Below, in pieces: positions 43,668-53,166 of a stretch of 64,000 bases of DNA. Made by a program: the position numbers and the translations under genes. The stretch comes from Halichondria panicea (taxonomy: Eukaryota > Porifera > Demospongiae > Suberitida > Halichondriidae): positions 2,067,669 to 2,131,668 of the forward strand of contig NC_087386.1 of NCBI RefSeq assembly GCF_963675165.1, written 5' to 3'. Each line of letters begins with the position of its first letter. The stretch's first letter is position 1. The notes under the pieces were generated by a model. It worked only from the letters and a program-made list of their open reading frames with translations. It had not been told where the DNA came from and made no database searches.

Positions 43668-45310
43668 TTTAGTACATATGATTTCTGATTGGCTGGAAAT
43701 TATTATGCAGGCCCTCCTTATATATAGTACGATATTGATGATTGCATATAAATTATGGTCTACATGTAGATAATCTGGGCCACTACAACCCACGTTGGAT
43801 GTGCCCTTGCCGAATGTCCTACAGGTACGAGGGGTAAAACAAGAGAGATACTCGTGTGCAACTATGGACCGGCGTGAGTGGAGTCTCTTCATTACTTCGC
43901 ATTGCTCGTCTATCTCTATAAATGCATTATAATAGTTATGCATGTGAAAAGCTATATAAAACTATTCACGTTTAAATCAATGCAGGGGTAACACTCCTGG
44001 AGTCAATCCGTACATAAAAGGAAGCACTTGCAGCCAGTGTCCAGTCGGCTATGATGCATGCTATTGGGATTTGTGCCTTCCTGCTGATACACTGTTGGTG
44101 AGTGGCTTCCTAAGCCAGCTGCATGCATGTGTTGTGCATGTGTTGTGAAGTATAACCTTGGTAGCCAAATATGCAGCTAGTACGCAATATATAATTATAT
44201 AGTTGGCATAGATACGCCAACATTGAAATTTAAAATGTATAGTATACGTTTAGTAATGCTCTGTTCTTCTCCTCACAGAAACGTTTTCCATTCTAGAGGC
44301 CTTCATTCAACTCATCAGGAATGGCTGAGAGAGAAACAATGTCGTAGCTGTGAACATAATTATATGAACGTAAAGTTAGTGAGTATAATTATTTACCAAT
44401 TAGTGCATGGTTTATATAGTTCCGAAACAAATGGCAGATTCAGTATAGTTTCTCTTATATTAATTTCATTGTAGCTGCTCTAGCCTGATTGAATGATTGC
44501 TTTTTGTTTGGTTGACCTTACATATTGCTGATGGTTATGCTTAGGCTAACATCTGCTAGCTCATACTCAATTGGCTTTGTGCTATAGAGCGTATAATAGT
44601 ATGTGTCATGCAGACAGCGTATAAATTGATGCACATTCCCTCACATGCAGCTGTGTGTGTGCGTGCATGTGTGCATATCTCAACACGAATGGAAGCTAAT
44701 ATGATATATGGTTGTATCTAAGTGTCTGCTGTTTTAGCTAATGGTATATAGTAACATACCTGAAACAACGGCCCCATGCACCTGTCTGTTACTATGGTGC
44801 TAAAAGTCAGTGATGTTATATATGCATGCAGCATGGGCTATATGATTATATGGCCCCCACAGCTGTGTGTGTGTCACTGTGGGTCCATATCTCAACACGA
44901 ACGCTAACATGATATGGTTGTAGCTGAGTGTCTGCTGTTTTAATCTAACACACCTGAAACATCGACTCCACTTGTCTGTTACCATGGTGCTAAAGTGGAT
45001 GATGTAAAGATTGGGCTATATGCATGCATGGCGGCGCAAGCTGTTGTTTGTACTGAACTCCAACTCTGGTATTAGTTATTGCCCAGCCATGCAGAGTGCA
45101 ATGACGTTAAACTCGTCTGACTGGTCATATAAATATACATGTGTTTTGAAGGAATTCATTAGTTTTGCTGAATTCCATAGTAAATTTTTAGGTTTTCTTC
45201 CCATGCACTTCTAGCTATAGTGCTAAAAGTAGTAGCCTATAAAAGGGACCAAATGAGTTATTGGGTGCATGGTTGGTGGGGCGTAAGTCCCAAATAGATA
45301 ATATCTCCTA

Positions 45311-45474
45311 CTAGCCTCCTTCGCAGCCTCTCCTTTTTCTATTCTTGTCACATAGGTCAGGTCAATAAGATAAAATTGGAGGAACAAGTTCTTTCTTTCT
45401 TTGTTCCTCCAATTCTTACCTGTGTGACAAAGAACAGAAAAAGGAGAGGCTGCGAAGGAGGCTAGAAAACTACT
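45311..45474. repeat. Foldback element of about 164 bp
   Basis: Arms of about 80 bp: the left starts ctagcctccttcgcagcctc and the right ends gaggctgcgaaggaggctag, with ggaggaacaa / ttgttcctcc near the centre. The left copy of this duplicated block (26800-26900) lacks it. Confidence 0.8.
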
Positions 45475-45995
45475 GCATTTACACACAGTGCAAGTGCATA
45501 TAATCCCAGTGCAATATAATCATGGTAGGATGCAACATGCCGTATACTGAGCACTGGATTGCTTTGATCTGCTCACTCACTGGGCAACAAAATTATTTAA
45601 CTAGTATATAATTATACCTCTACAGATACAAAGACTCTCAAGAGTAGATCTACGCTTGGCATAGTGTGCATTGCACTTAATTATTCGTTGAGGGCACTAG
45701 CTTAGACTTTCTCCACACCACTCGAACTCATCGGCTGCTCAATAAACAGGCCTATATAAATTATGATGTACCTGCTGATTTCCGAGCAGAATTTGAATAG
45801 CCCATATACAGATCTATGTATATGCATGCATCAAAGATTTGAGAGCTTTTTCTCAGTTTGATTAGTTGTTGTGTTGTAGCCGTTGTATGGATATATAGAC
45901 TATCATTAGGCTGGGTGATGTAAGCTGCCGGAACATTTGTCTCTAAAGTTAGCCCATGCAGTGCTACATGCTGTGACATACACTAGGGTACAGCT

Positions 45996-46099
45996 TAGCC
46001 TCGATCCCAGGCTGAGTTTTCGCTTTTATAACGGATATATAGGTGTAGTTGTTCGCCTATTCGTTATAAAAGCGAAAACTCGGCCTGGAATCGAGGCTA
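45996..46099. mobile_element. 104-bp foldback element with 10-bp target duplication
   Basis: Starts tagcctcgatcccaggctga and ends tcggcctggaatcgaggcta. Long arms continue with gttttcgcttttataacg and its inverse. It is flanked by gggtacagct at 45986-45995 and 46100-46109. Same family as 17506-17563. Confidence 0.85.
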
Positions 46100-46578
46100 G
46101 GGTACAGCTATACTGTTAAATTGTATTGTATAATTATTATGTTCCTGTTTCGTTCTTGTTAGAACTCATCAGTATGACATAGTGCTGACTCAGCACAGTC
46201 ATATACAGGACTAGTAAAATCACTGTCTAACAACTCCCCTGGGAGTGTCACAGTAGTGTACTATAATAATTATACTTAAGATGCCTATAGCCCTGTAAAG
46301 CAATCTTTTTTTTTTTTTTTTTTATTATTTTTTTTTTTTTATTTTTTTTTATACTCTTCTAGCTCAAAAAAATGTTCTTTATGATTCGACAACTCTACTA
46401 AGATATGTCGTACTGGTGAACATCGTACATTCCCAGACAAGGAGATGAGAATTTTGGTAGAACAACTTCTGAGGAGGAAGAAGAGGATTGGGGGACTTCA
46501 AAATACTGAAACAATTATGATGAGCTTATAGCTATAGTTACATTTGGGTTTTTGTTTACCTTTCAAGAAAAAAATTTC

Positions 46579-46690
46579 AAAGCACTTGCAGCCAGTGTCC
46601 AGTCGGCTATGATGCGTGCTATTGGGATTTGTGCCTTCCTGCTGATACACTGTTGGTGAGTGGCTTCCTAAGCCAGCTGCATGCATGTAC
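46579..46690 (+). pseudogene. CAP exon 4 fragment
   Basis: From agcacttgcagccagtgtcc through the donor at 46656 this matches exon 4 and the following intron of genes 4 and 7. It is joined on its left to CAP-flank block sequence (46440-46570). No other exon accompanies it. Confidence 0.8.
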
Positions 46691-46969
46691 GTGTGTATTG
46701 TAGGGCATTAACAAACACTTTATAATTAAGGATGTGCGTTTCGCATACACTATCGAAATTAATGAGCAATAATTTCCACTCACCCGTCTGATCTGTGGAA
46801 CTGGCCCTTGCCCGCATTGTCAATGTAGTATCTGACTCAGAGCAAGTTAACGGCTGAGTGTGTGGTGTGTGCGTGCGTGCGTGTGTGTGTGAACTAAAGT
46901 CGACAATTTCTCATTAAGCCAGGCAAAGTAGATTAGTAGTTTCTCATCACCACCCGCTTCACTTTTAGC

Positions 46970-48300
46970 CTACCGCCTCAAAAAGTTCATTATTCATTAT
47001 TTTTGAGGCGTGGCCTAAATTAATGAGCCACACCCATTATATTCCAGGGCGTGGTCTAAATTATTGAGTTACACCCAGCCAAATGGCAAAAGTTGTATTA
47101 CTGATGTTCTGGTTTGTGTAATTAAATGTTGCAATTTCAGCATATAATGAATACCGTATATGGCGGGTAAGTTTCGTGGGGAACTCAAGAAATGGTGGTT
47201 TTCGTGAGTAAAAATTTCGTTTAGTCTTATGGCTGCACGGCATTCCTATGTTCTGATAAGCCACGCCTACATTAAAATTTCGTGGAGGTTACCTACCCAT
47301 GAATATTTTACTCTGTGGTAAATATTATTGTGCAATGTTACAGTCATCGGCTATCGTATTTTATAAGCCAGGAATGTTTGCAGATCTGGCTACGTATACA
47401 TAGATAGATAGCTAAGCCAATCAACACAGCATTTGTTTGCATCTATAGCTTAAACGTGCTTAACGTGCCAATGGGTTTAGCAAATGGACCCTAACCAACA
47501 CAACCATTCATTACTAGACAAATTTAATATACCTGCATGTGGGAAGGAGAGTTTGCAAGGTTGCAACTTAGAACACTTGTACTTGTGCAAGCGCAGGCGG
47601 GTGAGTGCACCCCTAACCAGTTAAGATCTAGCCGTAACTTCCACCTACCGCCTCAAAAAGTTCATTATTCATTATTTTTGAGGCGTGGCCTAAATTAATG
47701 AGCCACACCCATTATATTCCAGGGCGTGGTCTAAATTAATGAGTTACACCCAGCCAAATGGCAAAAGTTGTATTACTGATGTTCTGGTTTGTGTAATTAA
47801 ATGTTGCAATTTCAGCATATAATGAATACCGTATATGGCGGGTAAGTTTCGTGGGGAACTCAAGAAATGGTAGTTTTCGTGAGTAAAAATTTCGTTTAGT
47901 CTTATGGCTGCACGGCATTCCTATGTTCTGATAAGCCACGCCTACATTAAAATTTCGTGGAGGTTACCTACCCATGAATATTTTACTCTGTGGTAAATAT
48001 TATTGTGCAATGTTACAGTCATCGGCTATCGTATTTTATAAGCCAGGAATGTTTGCAGATCTGGCTACGTATACATAGATAGATAGCTAAGCCAATCAAC
48101 ACAGCATTTGTTTGCATCTATAGCTTAAACGTGCTTAACGTGCCAATGGGTTTAGCAAATGGACCCTAACCAACACAACCATTCATTACTAGACAAATTT
48201 AATATACCTGCATGTGGGAAGGAGAGTTTGCAAGGTTGCAACTTAGAACACTTGTACTTGTGCAGGCGCAGGCGGGTGAGTCCCCTAACCAGTTAAGATC
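46970..48300. repeat. Tandem duplication, unit about 675 bp
   Basis: 46970-47644 and 47646-48300 are nearly identical (a few substitutions and a short indel near 47610/48285). Each unit carries a cgtatatggcgggtaagttt MITE relative. Paired 67-codon frames exactly 675 bp apart reflect the duplication and are not genes. Confidence 0.9.
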
Positions 48301-48510
48301 TAGCCCTAGATACTGCAGCCTCAACTCATAGGAATTTAAAGTATCCGCTATGCTCAACTCTAGTGGATCCTCCTCCTCCACGTGCAACTTGATCAACGCC
48401 CTCCTAAACTGCAACAACAACAAAGTGTCTTCAGTATCTGCCAATGGAATACTTACAGTATCATCTTCAATTTTCTTTAGCTTGTCTTGCTCCATTGGTC
48501 TCCGTAAGAG
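48300..48510 (-). other. Possible exon remnant of unknown gene
   Basis: The minus strand is open for about 70 codons with an acidic, leucine-rich composition (MEQDKLKKIEDDTVSIPL, LLLLQFRRALIKLHVEEEDP). A piece of the same segment (ctttagcttgtcttgctcca) survives at 1795-1820. I do not recognise the product; it could be a retroelement or host exon. Confidence 0.3.
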
Positions 48511-48514
48511 GCCA

Positions 48515-48652
48515 GCTTGCAGCAAAACTAACAAACTAACTGTTCACCTCATGTACACACTATTTTACATACACTGTTCTTTGTTTATTATACTATTATT
48601 TACTTGCTTCCACCAAAAAAAAAAAAAAAAATTACCTAAAAAAAAAAAAAAA
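48515..48652 (+). mobile_element. Poly(A)-tailed retroelement 3' fragment
   Basis: The segment aactaacaaactaactgttc...ttacttgcttccacc ends in two A-runs (48614-48631, 48639-48652). It matches the reverse strand of 27510-27670. The homologous position in the left duplicate (about 1830-1870) lacks it, so it inserted after that duplication. Confidence 0.6.
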
Positions 48653-48845
48653 AATCAGGACTGGACCACTATGGTAGAGCTTGCAGTGACTGATTCTAAG
48701 CCTTGGTTTACAACTGCTTGCCTTTTTATATTGCAGCCTATTGCCTACCCACTCTTAATTAAAATCCCTGATAATATAATTATACCCCAGTATAGGTATA
48801 GTCCCTGGGATTTTTTTGTGGGCCTATACCCGGTCCTATATTAAA

Positions 48846-49690
48846 TGTATATTCATAGCCCACATGCATGCATGCAGTAGTCTATTCCCTGGTTGTTCCC
48901 CCAACAACATGTTTGGATGCTATAATACAGGGTTTTGGGATTTTTTGTTGGCCTATACACATTCCTATATTAAATGTATATATTCATAGCCCACATGCAG
49001 TAGTCTATTCCCTGGTTGTTCCCCCAACAACATGTTTGGATGCTATAATACAGGGTTTTGGGATTTTTTGTTGGCCTATACACATTCCTATATTAAATGT
49101 ATATATTCATAGCCCATGCACATGCAGTAGTCTAATTCCCTGGTTGTTCCCCCAACAACATGTTTGGATCTATAATACAGGGTTTTGGGATTTTTTGTTG
49201 GCCTATACTATGTACACATTCCTATATTAAATGTATATTCATAGCCCACATGCAGTAGTCTAATTCCCTGGTTGTTCCCCCAACAACATGTTTGGATCTA
49301 TAATACAGGGTTTTGGGATTTTTTGTTGGCCTATACTATGTACACATTCCTATATTAAATGTATATTCATAGCCCACATGCATGCATGCAGTAGTCTATT
49401 CCCTGGTTGTTCCCCCAACAACATGTTTGGATGCTATAATACAGGGTTTTGGGATTTTTTGTTGGCCTATACACATTCCTATATATTAAATGTATATATT
49501 CATAGCCCACATGCAGTAGTCTAATTCCCTGGTTGTTCCCCCAACAACATGTTTGGATCTATAATACAGGGTTTTGGGATTTTTTGTTGGCCTATACTAT
49601 GTACACATTCCTATATTAAATGTATATTCATAGCCCACATGCAGTAGTCTAATTCCCTGGTTGTTCCCCCAACAACATGTTTGGATGCTA
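48846..49690. repeat. Minisatellite, about seven units of 120-130 bp
   Basis: Units contain ttcatagcccacatgcagta, ccctggttgttcccccaaca and acagggttttgggatttttt. Unit length varies through small indels such as tatgta and catgcatg. The left duplicate (about 2080-2170) has a single unit, so the expansion is specific to this copy. Open frames here are by-products of the repeat. Confidence 0.9.
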
Positions 49691-50245
49691 TAATAGCTTG
49701 AGAAGTGTAACCATGGAAGCCTAATAATAGCTAGTACATGCATGCATGATTTTATCACAACATGCATGCAGTACACTGGTAAATAGTTAAATGTGCGTAC
49801 AGTAAGGGATACCCCTCTCACGTGTAGACTCCGATAACAACTCCACTGGGAGTAGTGAGCGTCACCATGCATGTATATATAGTATGATGTTTGCTTGAGA
49901 GATGTTATGGCTCCTTGGATATGATCACAGCGATACAATGTTCCTTAAGAGCTAGCGACATTTAATGTCTCTTATCTCTATTTTCTGGCTTGATTGTATA
50001 TAATTTTTAGTGCAGCTTTGATTGGTGTCCTATAGCTTGCTGGTGATCGATTTACACTGTGTTATGAGTTGCAGGTTGCCTGCATGTAAAGACTACTCTA
50101 TGTCTAACCACAAACGGCCACAACTATATAGCTGAACACATACATGCACGTACCTAACCCCTAAGCCACCGGCATAACCATGCTCTCCTCACACAGGCTG
50201 CCTATAATGATACCCTAATCACATACCGATGCTTTTCTCACACAG

Positions 50246-52220
50246 GCTCTACTATATAGAGAGTGCTGTATAGAGAGGGTGCTGGAGGGAAATTTCCTAC
50301 CTCTGGTAGTCTTGGCTAACAAACCTTAGACACTAGTTGATAAGATCTACATGGGAAGTACATGGGAAAAGTGCCTCAGAGCAGGTATACTATGGGACTT
50401 AGTATACCTGCAAATTTACTTAGTATATCTAGTATTCCGTTGTCAAGTAATTGTATTGTAGTCAAGCAGTTTGCGCATGCGCACTAGTATCTAAATGAGT
50501 TAGACACTGTTTTGTCGGTGTCCATGTGATTTAGAAGCCCTCAGCCACTTTAGTACCCTCGCTACGCTCGGGATACTAAATCAGTGCCTTTGGGCTTCTA
50601 AATCCCATAGACACCTCCAAAACAGTGTCTAACTATTATGTAATACATCAACCTGGCTAATATATGTGAGTGCCTCTTTTCTAATGCTTTTGTTTGATGG
50701 TTCCTACTCCCAGGTGATCACCAAGTTGATGGTGTCCTGTTCTGCCAGACAAGGCAGCTGTGAGTTGACAGTAACACATACTACGTTAAACTCAGTAAAT
50801 GGATCCAATTTCAAAGCTTAGAAACACTGAGACCTTTCAAATGGTGTCAATACCATGGATGGGCCAAAATGACAAAATCAAAATTAATGACTATCCCGCC
50901 ATTATTTGAAAGGTTTCTAGCTAAGCTTTTAGAGAATCATGAACTTTTTTTGTGATACTGATCATGATATTGGATCAACGGTACAAAAGTTATGGCTGTT
51001 GAAAAAATTAATGTTCCCCCTGCCTTTCATTTAATCGGTACTCTTCATCTGCCGAAAACAGGCCAGAGATTTTTTCTTGGCACTTTCCTATACAGAGACA
51101 GAAGGAGTGTGTCCCTGCTAACGAGACTGCCATTTCTTCACTGCCGATGGTCGTCACAAGCTCTACTCTGCTTACTGCACACAGTGTCTCACGGTAGAGT
51201 GATGCATGGGGCTATACTGTTGGTACACAGTGTCAAGAATGAAGTGGACACAGCTCTAAAAGTGACAGGGACTACTTTTTTGTAATGTCCGACTTTTAAA
51301 ATTATACACATCCTAGCTCTTTATCATAATTACGTGATGCACTTACAATCAGTACGAATAATGCTTTTACAACTGACTTGTGTGTGCATTTTTCCTAGCT
51401 AAACTTTGTACCCTCATGAATTGATTGCATGTCTCATGCAGGGAGCCTGCCTCAATGTTCACAGCCAGTCCCTTCCTTGTATGGGGAGAGTTTGGGTCCA
51501 ATACTCAACAAGATATTCACCCTCTCACCTGACACACAACTCATGTAGGAAATGGACAGGTGGAGCACATAAATTATTCTTACCAGAGTGACGATGATAA
51601 TTTATGGTCCCTATATAGGGTTGATAGCCGCCTTGAACTTTTCTGAGATACCTACATATAATTATACTGATAAGAGATACACAAGAGAAAAACAAGCTGT
51701 AACGCTCAATTAATTAATGTGTATAGTAAGTAGCCGGCCTATATCTCCTAGAAAGTTAATTTCGCCCTCCCTCACAGACTGGTGTGGGGTATCCGGTCAC
51801 ACTAGCTTTGTGGCCCCAGTCAGACAACTACTTACCAGCACTAGCACTAAGATGGTGTGTCGACAAGAAATGGAGGTTGCACTGAGAGAGGAAAAAAGTC
51901 AAAAGGCAATTGCAAAAGACAGGCCAGAGGTGTGTGTAGGGGAGACACTACCCAAGCTGTCAGAGAAGGAAGAGCTACATGCAGGCTAGAGGTATCCTGC
52001 TACGTATATGAACTGGTAGTCTTGTGCACTGCTGTATACATAGCGTGAAATGATCGTGTCAAATAAGATCTACATGTACATTATTTTCATGTTGTTCTGT
52101 GCGTATACCCACGTACTTTTTCGATTCCCATACTCCCTCCCCTAGATGCTGGAGGTGGCAGGTAACCACATGGACACGTTGGAGAGTATACTAAGAGTCA
52201 GAGTGGTGAACACATCTCTA
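50246..52220 (+). pseudogene. GLMN: Glomulin-like gene, 3' half, decayed copy
   Basis: Collinear with 3408-8058: exon-like blocks at 50246-50325, 50714-50759, 51096-51260, 51442-51559, about 51617-51690, 51779-51985 and 52146-52220. Lesions differ from copy A: a 4-bp tata insertion and a long insert with a hairpin in the first block, frame-changing indels in the second and third, ATG-TAG in place of ATG-GAG in the fourth, a 2-bp loss at the TGVWG position, and a broken final helix (LRVRVV instead of LVRVEELLEH). It may be the displaced 3' half of copy B (8281-9156). Confidence 0.7.
50499..50633. repeat. Foldback element interrupting a glomulin exon
   Basis: The arms read gttagacactgttttg and, inverted, caaaacagtgtctaac, continuing through tttagaagccc / gggcttctaaat. 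It lies within the extra sequence separating cttggctaacaaa from catcaacctggctaat, which are contiguous in copy A. Confidence 0.8.
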
Positions 52221-53166
52221 TAATAATAATATTATCTACTTATTATTGCTGCTTGGATGTACAAACTGGAATCGTGATTCACCATAATTATTTAGAACTT
52301 CTCACGACATTACGAGGTGTATATGGTAATTTCAATTCAAGTGATGATAGTTAAGAAATCAGATTTAATGTTGTATATAATTATACTGACAATGTGTATC
52401 ATGAGAACAGACAGAGAGGACATTTACAGTTGTAGCTAAAGTAGTCAGTAAAACACCACAAGAGTCAAATGGTATAATATATAGCTAGCTACTAATAAAA
52501 GCAAAAATAAAAATGTAACTGTTTATAATAAGTTTGAGTTTGAAAAGACCATCTCACACACCCTCAACTGCGAAGGGAAGAGCACAGCATGAAAAATATC
52601 AATGTCAAATACAACCACCAAAAATGTGAAAAATAGCAAGGTATACATACAAGTGCAATGCCCATGCTATAAGGTTCTCTAAAAAAAGGGGCTGTAATAA
52701 TTATACACTGTCCCCTGCATGGTTTATCTCCCACAGTCATGGCCCACTAGGAGCTACGGGAAGCACAAGGAATATGCAGTGGTCTGCAATGTCACCATCG
52801 CGGTGTGGAGACACTCAGAGCTACTCTCCAACGTTGTGGCCGGACAGCACCTCACAATAACTCGGCTCCATTACCACAAGGACAGAGCTCACGGTGGCAG
52901 ACACCGCGAGATGACCAACGTTGGGGAAACTAGTCCCTTAATTAAGCAACCAAACAATACCTCTATAGACAGTGCTAGAACAGATAGGCCAAAGTACACC
53001 TGTACACAAGGAATTAACTAACATACCAAATGCTACTAAATAATGTTGAAAGTACAGTTGCTGTAAGGCTCCAAAATTGAGTAAGTATTTATAACACACT
53101 ACAGCCGTTAGCAATACACACCCAACAAGCTGAAAGCAGTAGACCTTCTACACAACTAGACATCCT
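52221..53166. other. Downstream region of DDX39, with repeated 220-bp module
   Basis: 52400-52680 is the 3' flank shared with 31165-31430. 52715-52935 contains a module (ccacagtcatggcccactag...cagacaccgcgagatgacca) that recurs at 53800-54010 inside DDX39. No exon of DDX39 is here. Confidence 0.5.
52715..52935 (+). repeat. 220-bp module, copy 1
   Basis: Open in one plus-strand frame ([19 protein letters not shown]...). It begins after an acceptor-like tttatctcccacag and is almost identical to 53800-54010. Family unknown. Confidence 0.6.

Larger units (their letters stand above)
42473..44296 (+). pseudogene. CAP gene copy 7, sister of gene 4, frameshifted
   Basis: Exons 42473-42647, 42718-42963, 43770-43873, 43986-44097 and 44279-44296 mirror gene 4, including the altered exon 4/5 phase (KRFPF then TAG). 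Exon 1 is 175 bp instead of 171: four extra bases (ctctgtacatattg) in the signal-peptide code cause a frameshift and early stop. The intron-1 acceptor cag has become caa, leaving only an AG one base further on. Intron 2 holds the same pogo-like MITE as gene 4 plus two nested insertions. The promoter is separated from its upstream block by the LINE. It is most likely dead, though the body is still very close to gene 4. Confidence 0.8.
44310..46300. other. CAP 3' flank and duplicated non-coding block, right copy
   Basis: Matches 25980-27310 in order and continues with the block also at 27180 and 35311. Contains the foldbacks at 45311-45474 and 45996-46099 and a T-rich low-complexity run at 46305-46350. 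No coding exon seen. Confidence 0.6.

Noticed and set aside
46305-46350. Long T-run as a possible retroelement tail
   Set aside because: No target duplication or element body is adjacent; it is treated as low-complexity sequence.
47061-47939. Pair of identical 67-codon frames
   Set aside because: They mirror the 675-bp tandem duplication and lie in MITE-derived sequence; no intron or start support.
48350-49524. Several open frames repeating a FCWPIHIPILNVYIHS-like peptide
   Set aside because: By-product of the tandem minisatellite; frames shift between units with the indels.
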